A DNA stretch of 64,000 nucleotides from Neisseria mucosa (GCA_003028315.1 CP028150.1:2356001-2420000); one strand, 5' to 3'. Positions 21,018 to 30,192 are shown, counted from the stretch's first letter. Notes: generated by a model not told the origin, from the sequence alone. A program made the numbers and translations.

Positions 21018-22097
21018 CTTGGATTCGGATTTCAAGTGCAACACCAGGGTACCGGTGGTTGGAACAGATTCAAGAATAAAACACTTGGCGTTTCGTAGCC
21101 AAGTGTTTTTCTTGGCCGGTGGTTCAACTCATCTTGAACCCTGCGTATCTCCCGATTGCTGATATTTCGGAAATCGGTCTGTTTGGGGAAATATTGTCGG
21201 ATGAGTCCGTTGGTGTTCTCATTCAGCCCTTTCTCCCAAGAATGGTAGGGGCGGCAAAAATAGGTTTTCGCTGCTAATGCTTTGGCTATTTTGGTGTGCT
21301 GGTAGAACTCTTTGCCGTTGTCCATGGTGATGGTGTGCACTCTGGCTTTATGTGCCTTTAATACCCTAATGGCCGCCCGGGCAGTGTCTTCGGCTTTTAA
21401 GTTCTTTAATTTGCAGATGATGGTGTAGCGGGTAGTGCGTTCGACCAAGGTCAATAACGCGCTTTTCTGATTTTTGCCGACGATGGTGTCGGCCTCCCAA
21501 TCGCCGATGCGGGTTTTCTGGTCGACGATAGCAGGTCGGTTTTCTATGCCGACGCGGTCGGGCACTTTGCCTCTGGTCCATGTGCTGCCGTAGCGTTTGC
21601 GGTAGGGTTTGCTGCATATTCTGAGATGTTGCCACAAAGTGCCGCCGTTGCTTTTGTCTTGGCGGAGGTAGCGGTAAACGGTGCTGTGATGGAGTGTGAT
21701 CCCGTGGTGTTTGCGCAGGTAGGCGCATATTTGTTCGGGACTGAGTTTGCGGCGGATAAGGGTGTCGATGTGTTGAACCAGCTGCGAATCAAGCTTATAG
21801 GGTTTTCGCCGGTGCTGTTTGGTCAGCCGGCTTTGCCGTTGGGCTTTATCGGCGCTGTATTGCTGTCCTTGGATGCAGTGCCGCTTGATTTCGCGGCTGA
21901 TGGTGCTTTTGTGGCGGTTAAGATGTTTGGCGATTTCGGTGACGGTGCAGTGGCGGAACAGGTATTGGATATGGTATCGTTCGTCTTGGGTCAGTTGTGT
22001 GTAGCTCATGGCAATCTTTCTTGCAGGAAAGGCCGTATGCTACCGCATACTGGCCTTTTTCTATTATGGAAAGTTGCACTTTAAATGCGAATCCGCC
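21018..22097 (-). mobile_element. IS30-family element (IS1655-like), copy 1, 1080 bp
   Basis: Ends CTTGGATTCGGATTTCAAGTG (left, as read on +) and the complement of GGCGGATTCGCATTTAAAGTG. These match copy 2 at 26203-27282, which has exactly the same length. Left flank is AAAGGTC, a half DUS; the right flank CTC is not a perfect repeat of GTC. Confidence 0.85.
21032..22009 (-). CDS. IS30-family transposase (IS1655-like), copy 1
   Basis: 325 residues. An N-terminal helix-turn-helix (YCTIAEIAK-like, here HCTVTEIAKHLNRHKSTISR) and a second HTH (LSPEQICAYLRKHHGI) precede a DDE domain: D in IGDWEADTIVG, D in TITMDNGKEF and E in GLNENTNGLIRQYFPK. All catalytic residues are present, so it is probably active. 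About 95% identical to copy 2. Confidence 0.92.
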   Translation of the reverse strand: MSYTQLTQDERYHIQYLFRHCTVTEIAKHLNRHKSTISREIKRHCIQGQQYSADKAQRQSRLTKQHRRKPYKLDSQLVQHIDTLIRRKLSPEQICAYLRKHHGITLHHSTVYRYLRQDKSNGGTLWQHLRICSKPYRKRYGSTWTRGKVPDRVGIENRPAIVDQKTRIGDWEADTIVGKNQKSALLTLVERTTRYTIICKLKNLKAEDTARAAIRVLKAHKARVHTITMDNGKEFYQHTKIAKALAAKTYFCRPYHSWEKGLNENTNGLIRQYFPKQTDFRNISNREIRRVQDELNHRPRKTLGYETPSVLFLNLFQPPVPWCCT

Positions 22098-22188
22098 CTC
22101 ATATTATTGAAAAGGCCTCAAAACGGCAATTCGGCAGTACTAGAACAGCCAGACTCATAGTGAATTATCTAACATTGCCATTCCCTGC

Positions 22189-23262
22189 CTACCCGCGCAA
22201 CCTTCCCCTGCCCAAACGGTAAGGCAAAATCTGCTCGGCGCATTCTGCCGGTTGCCGATATTCACCGTTATCATAAATTTCGAAATGCCAACGTGCTTCA
22301 GTTTCAGTAAAATCAGTCAGTATCACACTACCTGGATGATAACGGCACTTACCAATTGAAATCATGCCTTCTCCGATACTGTCCCGACCATCAGGCAGAG
22401 AATTAAATTCAGCAACAATCGCAGTCAACCTGTTTTCTGTATCGGTACGCAGCTCGCGAACATCTATTCCATTAGAAGGAGGCAAGACAGGTAAATCCAA
22501 TGCCACACCGTTTGGACTGCCGTCTACATTTTCGCTCCAGCTGTCACTACCATCATAATAGTGATAAATATTGACTGAGTCTGCCGAATCCTGCTCCTGC
22601 CACACATCATCATCAGATTTCGGTCTGGGCGAATCCAATAAACGGATAATGCCTTGTGGCGTTCGGATAATACTTTGATCGGATTCCGTACGACAATGCG
22701 TCAATTCGAAATCCTCCGGCCTTATTCCTATGCCACCCTTGGCACGCCGTTCAAAATAGAAATCCCCATCGGACAGACACGGCTTCCCTTGCCAACTGAA
22801 CGTGCGCTTATTGCGTAGTACACGCCCGTATTCTGCCGGGATGGATACCCAATCATATACTTGCGGCAAACTCAACACCGTCAGAGGAAAATCGTTCCAA
22901 TAAAATTTTTGTATCGGGCTAGACACACCTAACCTCTCGCCACTTTCAACAGCAACAGTTATACGGGCATCTGCAGGCAGGTCTTCAATACCTGCCAAAT
23001 ATGGCCAATCTACTCCCTTGACAGGCCTTTCTATTGTCCAAATACTCCTCCATTGCAGCATATTAATGACAGACATTGCAAGCAGAGTACCGATAATAAA
23101 GCAGAATAAGGCTATCGAACCGGCACGAAGGCAACGGCGTGCAACAACGGGATTGCGACGTAGTCCGAACCACCCAAAAATTAAAGCGCCACAGCAAATT
23201 ACCAAAAACGGTATCCACCAAATGCCATAAATATCGGTCAAAACATAAGGCAGGTTGATCAT
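22189..23262 (-). CDS. Membrane-anchored protein of unknown function
   Basis: 357 residues. Two N-terminal membrane helices (WWIPFLVICCGALIFGWFGL and ALFCFIIGTLLAMSVINML) are followed by a roughly 290-residue soluble region rich in Trp, Asp and Tyr, with no motif I recognise. The soluble part would face the periplasm if the N-terminus is periplasmic-out-in; orientation is not clear. No good Shine-Dalgarno precedes the ATG. Composition is intermediate. The gene is isolated between IS copy 1 and a broken IS. Confidence 0.6.
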   Translation of the reverse strand: MINLPYVLTDIYGIWWIPFLVICCGALIFGWFGLRRNPVVARRCLRAGSIALFCFIIGTLLAMSVINMLQWRSIWTIERPVKGVDWPYLAGIEDLPADARITVAVESGERLGVSSPIQKFYWNDFPLTVLSLPQVYDWVSIPAEYGRVLRNKRTFSWQGKPCLSDGDFYFERRAKGGIGIRPEDFELTHCRTESDQSIIRTPQGIIRLLDSPRPKSDDDVWQEQDSADSVNIYHYYDGSDSWSENVDGSPNGVALDLPVLPPSNGIDVRELRTDTENRLTAIVAEFNSLPDGRDSIGEGMISIGKCRYHPGSVILTDFTETEARWHFEIYDNGEYRQPAECAEQILPYRLGRGRLRG

Positions 23263-23407
23263 ATTTTTTATCTAATTTAACTTAAAAAGTTACTGAATTA
23301 TAACAAGAACAAGGATAAGATACGCAAATTTCATTTTTTTCAACCACCAACTCACAAACGGCTCTGGTAAGTGGCAATTCCCTATTTAGCTTGTCCGATA
23401 TAGCCTG

Positions 23408-23921
23408 AGTACCTTCTTTCAGCAAACCGCACAAGCCATGATTGCCAAACACATCGACCGCTTCCCATTATTGAAGTTGGAGCAAGTGATTGATTGGCAA
23501 CTGATCGAACAATACCTGAATCGTCAAAGAACCCGTTACCTTAGAGACCACCGCGGCCGTCCCGCCTATCCCCTGTTGTCCATGTTCAAAGCCGTCCTGC
23601 CCGGACAATGGCACAGCCTCTCCGATCCCGAACTCGAACACAGCCTCATCACCCGCATCGATTTCAACCTGTTTTGCCGTTTTGACGAACTGAGCATCCC
23701 CGATTACAGCACCTTATGCCGCTACCGCTACCGGCTGGCGCAAGACGACACCCTGTCCGAATTGCTCAAACTGATTAACTGCCAACTGGCCGAAAAAAAA
23801 ACCTAAAAGTAGAGAAAGCATCCGCCCGTTGACGCCACCATTATTCAGATCGTCGCAGCAAACAACGTCAAATTGAAAGCCAACTGGCTAAGTGTGTCTG
23901 TTGCTGCCTAAAAGGCAATCC
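23408..23921 (+). pseudogene. Defective IS1106-like element: transposase start joined to its end
   Basis: From about 23408 it matches the intact transposase at 30256-31263: 122 residues are readable (IAKHIDRFPLLKLEQVIDWQ onward), then a frameshift in an A run near 23795. After the DATIIQ region it jumps to the element's last bases (GGCTAAGTGTGTCTGTTGC). The middle, with most of the catalytic domain, is deleted. Confidence 0.8.
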
Positions 23922-24117
23922 GGAGAGTTATTAAAATTTTATGCTCAATACCATTTTGAAAATGAAGAACCTCCCTGATTTCTCCTACTTTTTTCAATAT
24001 CAGAAAGGCTTTATAATCAATTGAAAATTTTTTAGCGTATTTTTATGCGTCAGATTTCGTTAACAGACTATTTTGCAAAGGTCTCCGTTTTAGGTTTAAC
24101 AGTATTTCAAACGTACA

Positions 24118-24149
24118 AGGCTGCCTGAAAACCAGTTTCAGACGACCTG
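24118..24149. terminator. Hybrid hairpin of two uptake-sequence dialects
   Basis: AGGCTGCCTGAA (AG-simDUS type) is followed 8 nt later by TTCAGACGACCT (complement of the local AG-mucDUS). The outer bases pair and the differing core bases do not. Confidence 0.45.
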
Positions 24150-24447
24150 AGACCTTTGCAAAAAGCCCTTCTCCCGACAGCTGAAACCCAAACACAGGTC
24201 TTTGGCTATTTCCGTTACAAATATCCACTTATTCTACCCAAATACCCTCTTAATCCTCCTCGGACACCCGATAATCATTCATCTGGGTCGTCTTTTGGGC
24301 AGCAACAGACACACTTAGCCAGTTGGCTTTCAATTTGACGTTGTTTGCTGCGACGATCTGAATAATGGTGGCGTCAATGACGGTGGCGGATGCGTTCTCT
24401 ACTTTATAGGCCTTTTTCGGTCAGTTGGCAGTTAATCAGTTTTTGCA
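24150..24447 (-). pseudogene. Second defective IS1106-like remnant, inverted
   Basis: Begins at the terminal repeat GAGACCTTTGCAAAA and is the inverse of the 23770-23921 region, sharing the same internal deletion junction (CAGATCGTCGCAGCAAACAA). It is therefore a copy of an already defective element. Another terminal repeat, TTTTGCAAAGGTCTC, lies at 24071-24085. Confidence 0.75.
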
Positions 24448-24697
24448 ATGATGTTTTTCCAGAATCTGTATAAGCCTGCCAAATTTAGCCTAAGTCATAA
24501 AATCCTGTAATTTTCCACCAATCATTTAACTTTGAGAGTAAAATCCCAAAATATTAATTTGCATCATGATTTACGGCTTGGATGTCTCGACGTAAGTTTT
24601 AGATTTACAGTTTCAGACGACGTTAGGACGCTATTTTGTAATTTTCCAACAAAGCCGTATGCCATTTATCAACGGATTGACCGAAAGGACGCTTCAC

Positions 24698-26170
24698 ATG
24701 AGTAATGCAAAACGCGATGTAACCCGCATCAGCCACAACACCAAAATCGTCGCTACGTTGGGGCCGGGCAGCAACAATGTCCAGTTGTTGGAAGACATGA
24801 TCCGTGTAGGCGGTCTGAATGTCGTCCGTTTCAACTTCAGCCACGGCACGCCTGAATTCCATCAGGAAAACGCCCGCATCGTGCGTGAAGCAGCAAAACG
24901 CGCAGGACAGGAAATCGCCATCCTCGCCGACTTGCAAGGTCCAAAAATCCGCGTCGGCAAAATCGCCGGCGGCAGCATCGAATTGAACAAAGGCGAAACG
25001 CTGGTTCTTGATGCCGCACTCGAAGGCGAAGGCACGCGCGACGCGGTCGGTTTGGACTACCGCGACCTGCCTAATGATGTCGTTGCAGGCGATGTTTTGT
25101 GGTTGGACGACGGTTTGCTGACTTTGACCGTGGAATCCGTTGAAGGCAGTAAGATTGTTACTAAAGTTGAAAATAGCCATGTGTTGAAAAGCAACAAAGG
25201 CATCAATAAACGCGGCGGCGGTTTGTCCGCAGGCGCGTTGACCGAGAAAGACTTCCGCGACCTGAAAACCGCGATTGCCATCGGTTGCGACTACCTCGCC
25301 ATCAGCTTTGTGAAATCCGCCGAAGATTTGCACACTGCCCGCGCCAAAGTCGAAGAAGAAATGAAAGGCAGCACTGCGGTTCGCCCCGGCTTGGTTTCCA
25401 AAATCGAACGTGTGGAAGCGATTGAAAACTTGGACGAAATCATCCTCGCCAGCGACGGTATCATGGTGGCGCGCGGCGACTTGGCGGTCGAAGTCGGACA
25501 CGCAGCCGTCCCCGCCCTGCAAAAACGCATGATCCGCCGTGCACGCGAATTGCGCCGCTTCAGCATTACGGCAACCCAAATGATGGAATCCATGATCACC
25601 AACCCCGTCCCGACCCGCGCGGAAGTCAGCGATGTGGCAAACGCGGTATTGGACGGCACCGATGCGGTGATGTGTTCCGCCGAAACTGCCGTCGGCGCGT
25701 ATCCGTTTGAAACCGTCAGCCAAATGGCGATTATTTGTGCGGCTGCGGAAAAAGAACAAGATTCACTCAACGGCGTTGCCGAACAGGTCGATTATCCCGA
25801 AGCCGTCAGCACCAACTTGGCGATTGCCGGCGGCGCGGTCAGCGTGGCGCGCGCGGTTCACGCCAAAGCCATCGTCGCCCTGACCGAAAGCGGCTCAACC
25901 GCCTTCGAAATCAGCCGCCACAACATCACTTTGCCGATTTTCGCCCTGACTCCGAGCATTTCCGCCCAACGCCGTATGGCGATGTATCGCGGCGTGCGCC
26001 CGATGATTCTGGCGACCAGCACCGACCACGATACCGCGCTGAACGAAGTGGAAGCCATGTTGGTCGAACATAAAATCTTAAGCTCCGGCGACCAATACAT
26101 CATCACCAGCGGTTCGCAAATGCGCGAATCCGGTTCGACCAATACGCTGGAAGTGCTGCGCGTTAAATAA
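24698..26170 (+). CDS. pyk: Pyruvate kinase
   Basis: 490 residues from the ATG at 24698, chosen because GAAAGGA sits 9 nt upstream and the protein then begins MSNAKRDVTRISHNTKIVATLGP; an upstream in-frame ATG (24659) adds 13 non-conserved residues. It transfers phosphate from PEP to ADP. Visible are VRFNFSHG (substrate loop), LQGPKIRVG, the active-site lysine segment AISFVKSAED, and the cation/phosphate site IMVARGDLAVE, then the MESM and SAETAVGAYP motifs. C-terminal effector domain is complete. Its DUS-hairpin terminator has been split by two IS elements. Confidence 0.97.
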   Translation: MSNAKRDVTRISHNTKIVATLGPGSNNVQLLEDMIRVGGLNVVRFNFSHGTPEFHQENARIVREAAKRAGQEIAILADLQGPKIRVGKIAGGSIELNKGETLVLDAALEGEGTRDAVGLDYRDLPNDVVAGDVLWLDDGLLTLTVESVEGSKIVTKVENSHVLKSNKGINKRGGGLSAGALTEKDFRDLKTAIAIGCDYLAISFVKSAEDLHTARAKVEEEMKGSTAVRPGLVSKIERVEAIENLDEIILASDGIMVARGDLAVEVGHAAVPALQKRMIRRARELRRFSITATQMMESMITNPVPTRAEVSDVANAVLDGTDAVMCSAETAVGAYPFETVSQMAIICAAAEKEQDSLNGVAEQVDYPEAVSTNLAIAGGAVSVARAVHAKAIVALTESGSTAFEISRHNITLPIFALTPSISAQRRMAMYRGVRPMILATSTDHDTALNEVEAMLVEHKILSSGDQYIITSGSQMRESGSTNTLEVLRVK

Positions 26171-26202
26171 TCGACACGCAAACGGCAGATAAACAAGAGG
26201 TC

Positions 26203-27282
26203 CTTGGATTCGGATTTCAAGTGCAACACTAGGGTACCAGTGGTTGGAACAGATTTAAGAATAAAACACTTGGCGTTTCGTAGCCAAGTGTTTTTCTTGG
26301 CCGGTGGTTCAACTCATCTTGAACCCTGCGTATCTCCCGATTACTGATATTTCGGAAATCGGTCTGTTTGGGGAAATATTGTCGGATGAGTCCGTTGGTG
26401 TTCTCATTCAGCCCTTTCTCCCAAGAATGGTAAGGGCGGCAAAAATAGGTTTTCGCCTTCAATGCTTTGGCTATTTTGGTGTGTTGGTAGAACTCTTTGC
26501 CGTTATCCATGGTGATGGTGTGGACTCTGGCTTTATATGCCTTTAATATCCTAATGGCCGCCCGGGCAGTGTCTTCGGCTTTTAAGTTCTTTAATTTGCA
26601 GATAATGGTGTAGCGGGTAGTGCGTTCGACCAAGGTCAATAACGCGCTTTTCTGATTTTTGCCGACGATGGTGTCGGCCTCCCAATCGCCGATGCGGGTT
26701 TTCTGGTCGACGATAGCAGGTCGGTTTTCTATGCCGACGCGGTCGGGCACTTTGCCTCTGGTCCATGTGCTGCCGTAGCGTTTGCGGTAGGGTTTGCTGC
26801 ATATTCTGAGATGTTGCCACAAAGTGCCGCCGTTGCTTTTGTCTTGGCGGAGGTAGCGGTAAACGGTGCTGTGATGGAGTGTGATCTCGTGGTGTTTATG
26901 CAGGTAGGCGCATACTTGTTCGGGACTGAGTTTGCGGCGGATAAGGGTGTCGATGTGTTGAATCAGCTGCGAATCGAGCTTATAGGGTTTTCGCCGGTGC
27001 TGTTTGGTCAGCCGGCTTTGCTTCTGTGCTTTTTCGGCGCTGTATTGCTGTCCTTGGATGCAGTGCCGCTTGATTTCGCGGCTGATGGTGCTTTTGTGGC
27101 GGTTAAGTTGTTTGGCGATTTCGGCGATGGTGCAGTAGCGGGACAGGTATTGGATATGGTATCGTTCGTCTTGGGTCAGTTGTGTGTAGCTCATGGCAAT
27201 CTTTCTTGCAGGAAAGGCCGTATGCTACCGCATACTGGCCTTTTTCTGTTATGGAAAGTTGCACTTCAAATGCGAATCCGCC
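26203..27282 (-). mobile_element. IS30-family element (IS1655-like), copy 2, inserted in a DUS
   Basis: 1080 bp with ends as in copy 1. Flanks are AGAG-GTC on the left and GTC-GTCTGAAAAC on the right, so a GTC target duplication splits what was a perfect AGGTCGTCTGAA, the left arm of the pyk terminator. Confidence 0.88.
26229..27194 (-). CDS. IS30-family transposase (IS1655-like), copy 2
   Basis: 321 residues with the same two HTH regions and DDE residues as copy 1. It ends four residues earlier (FLNLFQPLVP) because of a base change near 26229 that creates a stop. Probably active. Confidence 0.92.
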   Translation of the reverse strand: MSYTQLTQDERYHIQYLSRYCTIAEIAKQLNRHKSTISREIKRHCIQGQQYSAEKAQKQSRLTKQHRRKPYKLDSQLIQHIDTLIRRKLSPEQVCAYLHKHHEITLHHSTVYRYLRQDKSNGGTLWQHLRICSKPYRKRYGSTWTRGKVPDRVGIENRPAIVDQKTRIGDWEADTIVGKNQKSALLTLVERTTRYTIICKLKNLKAEDTARAAIRILKAYKARVHTITMDNGKEFYQHTKIAKALKAKTYFCRPYHSWEKGLNENTNGLIRQYFPKQTDFRNISNREIRRVQDELNHRPRKTLGYETPSVLFLNLFQPLVP

Positions 27283-27335
27283 GTCGTCTGAAAACTGAAC
27301 TGGCCCCCAAATCTTGGACACTCATAAAAGCCTAT

Positions 27336-28232
27336 TCAGGCGCTCTGTGCAAGCTGGGTTCTGTATGCGACAGGACTCAGCTTTTTCAATTTCAAACTAC
27401 AACGCTCCCGGTTGTAGTAATCCATATAGTCATCTATCTGCTTCATCAATTCATCTACCGTCAATTCACCTGCATTATAGAAACACTCCGTCTTCAACAC
27501 CGCAAAGAAGCTTTCCATCGGCGCATTGTCCCAACAGTTCGCCTTTCGCGACATGCTTTGAACCATGGAATGCTCCGCAAGCAATTCCCTATACCCCGCC
27601 GTACGGTACAGCACACCTTGGTCCGAATGAAGCATCGTTCCTTTAGCAGTCAGACGGGGGGCGGCTTTTTCGAGCATTTCCTTCACCATTTCGCTGTTGG
27701 CATTGCGGCTCATGGCGTAGGCGACGATTTCCCGGTTGAACAGGTCCAATATCGGCGAGAGGTACAGTTTGCCGTCCTTCCCTTTGAGTTCGGTAACGTC
27801 GGTCAGCCATTTTTCGTTGGGCTTTCGGGCTTTGAACCGGCGTTTGAGGAGGTGTTCCGATATCTCGCCCATAGCGGGATGGCGGTAGGCTTTTTTCGCC
27901 CGTATGAGGGCTTTCAGTTCCAACTGCCTCATCAACCGCGCCGCTTTTTTGCGGTTCCAACCCAATGCGGCGGCAATGCGCCTTTGTCCGTAGCGTCCTT
28001 TATGCCGCCGGTAGGTTTCGACGAGGAGGGCTTTGTCGGCTGCGTCGGGGTCGGGTCGGTCTTGGTGGTGGTAGTAAAAGCTGCTTTTGGGCAGGTTTGC
28101 GATGTGCAGCAGGTATTTGAGCGGGTGTTGCACCCTCAGTGCTTGGACGGTTTGGCTTTGTCCTTTTCGGTCTGCTTTTGGCTGAGGGCTTTTAACTCCT
28201 TTAGGTAGGCGACCTCTGCGCGCATATAGCAC
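27336..28232 (-). CDS. IS3-family transposase OrfB
   Basis: 298 codons in frame, of which about 280 are OrfB proper; expressed as an OrfAB fusion by -1 frameshifting in the overlap with OrfA. The rve integrase core has WLTDVTEL (D), HSDQGVLY (D) and DNAPMESFFAVLKTE (E), spaced as in active enzymes. The C-terminus has the YYNRERCSLKLKKLSPVAYR signature of the IS3/IS150 group. Confidence 0.92.
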   Translation of the reverse strand: MLYARRGRLPKGVKSPQPKADRKGQSQTVQALRVQHPLKYLLHIANLPKSSFYYHHQDRPDPDAADKALLVETYRRHKGRYGQRRIAAALGWNRKKAARLMRQLELKALIRAKKAYRHPAMGEISEHLLKRRFKARKPNEKWLTDVTELKGKDGKLYLSPILDLFNREIVAYAMSRNANSEMVKEMLEKAAPRLTAKGTMLHSDQGVLYRTAGYRELLAEHSMVQSMSRKANCWDNAPMESFFAVLKTECFYNAGELTVDELMKQIDDYMDYYNRERCSLKLKKLSPVAYRTQLAQSA

Positions 28233-28486
28233 AACTCTTCAATAAGCTCTGCCTGTGTTTTTTCTTGGTCGGGTTTATCTGCGATGAAGGGGTTTTTTCG
28301 ATGTTGGGGCATGGTTTTGGATTGGGGATGTTCGAGTGCGCCGATACCGCCTTCTTGATAGGCGCGTATCCATCGTCTCAGGTGGGTTCGGGAAATGCCG
28401 TAGTGGTCTGCGGTACGCTGTTGGCTGCGTATATGCAGGTAGTGGAGTACGGCTTGGTATTTGAAGTGTAATGTATATTTGCTCAT
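28136..28486 (-). CDS. IS3-family transposase OrfA
   Basis: 116 residues starting MSKYTLHFKY at 28486. HTH domain then a coiled coil. The last ~100 nt overlap OrfB in the -1 frame. Differs from the copy at 10170-10520 by a single residue (R for T in RWIRAYQEG). Confidence 0.9.
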   Translation of the reverse strand: MSKYTLHFKYQAVLHYLHIRSQQRTADHYGISRTHLRRWIRAYQEGGIGALEHPQSKTMPQHRKNPFIADKPDQEKTQAELIEELCYMRAEVAYLKELKALSQKQTEKDKAKPSKH

Positions 28487-28542
28487 AAAAAAACTGCACC
28501 TTGTGAGTTGGAGGGGATGTCCAACTTTTGGGGTGCAGTTCA

Positions 28543-28573
28543 AACTTGGAAACGGGTTTTCAGACGACCTTTT
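28543..28573 (+). terminator. Right arm of the pyk DUS terminator, separated by two IS elements
   Basis: AACTTGGAAACGGG-TTTTCAGACGACCTTTT. Joined to 26198-26202 and 27283-27295 without the IS DNA, it restores a perfect stem of AGGTCGTCTGAAAAC with GTTTTCAGACGACCT and a T tail. Confidence 0.75.
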
Positions 28574-28641
28574 CGCAATATGCCGTGTCGTCATGCGGAA
28601 TGTGGGGCGATGGCTTGCCGGGGCGGGTTATTGCCTGATGC

Positions 28642-29280
28642 TCAATACAGCAGTTTTTTGCGGGGTATTTCAATTATACCGACCTGTTTCAGCAGGCTGA
28701 CGTCCAAATCCGTCTGCGAGGTACAGGCATCGCCGAAAACGTTTTCACAGTCGGCGTCCACGCGGACGATTCCGCCGAATTCTCCTGATTTGGCAAGGGT
28801 GTGGATGTCGGCGAAAATACCTGCGTAAATTTCGTCTGCCGCCAGCATGTCCGCTCCTTCGGCAAATACCGGCAGCCGTGCCAGCGCGGCGGCGACAGCC
28901 GAAGCGGAAGGGTAGTCAGAAATAGCGGTGGCTTTCAGGCGGATGTTTTTCGCCATGCCTTTGCCGTGATTGCGGATAACGAAGGCAATCATGCCGGGTT
29001 TGTCTTCTACCGGGCGGATGGCGGCATGCAGGACGGGGTGGACGCTTTCACGCTGCATCAGTTTTTCCCGATGCTGCATTTCGCTTTTTGCCTTGATTCT
29101 GACCGAGGCGACAGCCCACGCAAGCCAAACCAGCGCGATGGCGGCAAATGCCGTGATGACAGGGGTAAGGTCGGCGAGATAGTCTTGGGGGTTAAACCAG
29201 ACGCAGGCGGTTAGAAAACCGGCAAAAAACATCAAAATGTATAAAGCCGGTGCAAAACGGCTGAGGACGGATGCGTGCAT
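28642..29280 (-). CDS. Membrane protein of unknown function
   Basis: 212 residues. Two N-terminal membrane helices (ALYILMFFAGFLTACVW and VITAFAAIALVWLAWAVASV) precede a soluble domain of about 150 residues with no recognised motif. AGGA lies 8 nt upstream of the ATG. GC content matches the host. Divergent from the 175-residue membrane protein at 29502. Confidence 0.65.
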   Translation of the reverse strand: MHASVLSRFAPALYILMFFAGFLTACVWFNPQDYLADLTPVITAFAAIALVWLAWAVASVRIKAKSEMQHREKLMQRESVHPVLHAAIRPVEDKPGMIAFVIRNHGKGMAKNIRLKATAISDYPSASAVAAALARLPVFAEGADMLAADEIYAGIFADIHTLAKSGEFGGIVRVDADCENVFGDACTSQTDLDVSLLKQVGIIEIPRKKLLY

Positions 29281-29501
29281 AAAGATTCCTGTCGGTGGCA
29301 GAATAGGTCGTCTGAAACCGCTGTGCGGTATTGTCTTAAGACGATATGATTGTAACGTAAACCATATGGTTTAACACGCCCGAATAACGAACGGCATAAT
29401 CGGAAGAGGGACGGCGACGCTATTGCCTCCCGCCGCCCGCTGCTTTACCATAAGCCGCTTTCGGTAAAAATGCCGCCACCACTTCCCATCACACAACTGC
29501 C

Positions 29502-30029
29502 ATGAAAAAACTGATCACCTCGTTGCCTATTTTCATTGTCTTAGCCGACATGGTTTACGGCTTTGTCCTCAATATCTCGCAAGGGCTTAATTTGCAGCAA
29601 AGCACACCTTCTGACGGCGGGCTTGCCGTTACACCCGACATTGCGTTCAACAGCCTGCAAATTATTGCCAACGGCGGCATGATGGTTATTATCGGCTTCG
29701 GACTGCTGACTCTGCTCCAACTTAACGGTACGGTTTTAAAACGCCGTATCCTGCCCATCGGCATTTTCCGCACGTTGGGGCTGCTGGCGGTATTGGCATT
29801 CAGCGTGCCGTCGCTGTGGGAATGGGGCAATGCGCTGATTTCCGCTGCCGCAGGGCATCCCGTGTTCAATTTCGGCAACCCGCGCTATTTGGCCAGCGCA
29901 TTTTGTATGCCGCTGATTGCCTTATTGTGTCTGAAGCGGCTGTACGATTGGTACAAACTGCACCGTTTGCCGCAAGCGGATACGGTCGTGCCTGCCGCAG
30001 CACAGGAACCGGATAGAAAGGTCGTCTGA
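29502..30029 (+). CDS. Four-helix membrane protein of unknown function
   Basis: 175 residues with hydrophobic segments near the N-terminus (LPIFIVLADMVYGFVLNI), around ANGGMMVIIGFGLLTLL, around IFRTLGLLAVLAFSVPSLW, and around YLASAFCMPLIALLCLKRLY. The C-terminal tail is soluble and ends RKVV on a DUS-borne stop. No family recognised. Followed by a DUS-pair hairpin. Confidence 0.65.
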   Translation: MKKLITSLPIFIVLADMVYGFVLNISQGLNLQQSTPSDGGLAVTPDIAFNSLQIIANGGMMVIIGFGLLTLLQLNGTVLKRRILPIGIFRTLGLLAVLAFSVPSLWEWGNALISAAAGHPVFNFGNPRYLASAFCMPLIALLCLKRLYDWYKLHRLPQADTVVPAAAQEPDRKVV

Positions 30030-30063
30030 AAATCCTTTTTCGGTTTTTCAGACGACCGGTTTT
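30017..30063 (+). terminator. DUS hairpin terminator
   Basis: AGGTCGTCTGAAAA and TTTTCAGACGACC with a 12-nt loop; overlaps the stop of the upstream membrane-protein gene. Confidence 0.75.
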
Positions 30064-30192
30064 CATAGGTTTAGGGAGATAAAGAATATCGGAAAATAGC
30101 AAGGGAAAGATACTTAAACCTAATGATATATAACGTGAATTTGAGATAAGGCTCTCTTTGCCTGATGGCGGACTGTGCGTCGCAGACCCATC

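Larger units (their letters stand above)
27296..28542 (-). mobile_element. Complete IS3-family element (IS150-like), 1247 bp
   Basis: Ends TGAACTGGCCCCC..TTGGACA and the complement of TGAACTGCACCCC..TTGGACA. Flanked by AAC on both sides (27293-27295, 28543-28545), a 3-bp target duplication. Lies 13 bp beyond IS30 copy 2, inside the loop of the former pyk terminator. Confidence 0.9.

Noticed and set aside
24623..25759. 378-codon frame antisense to pyk, rich in Phe, Gly, His and Asp
   Set aside because: Composition is typical of the complementary frame of a GC-rich gene; pyk itself is complete on the other strand.
26811..28208. 465-codon plus-strand frame across the IS30 and IS3 elements
   Set aside because: It is the antisense of two intact transposase genes joined by chance over the inter-IS gap.
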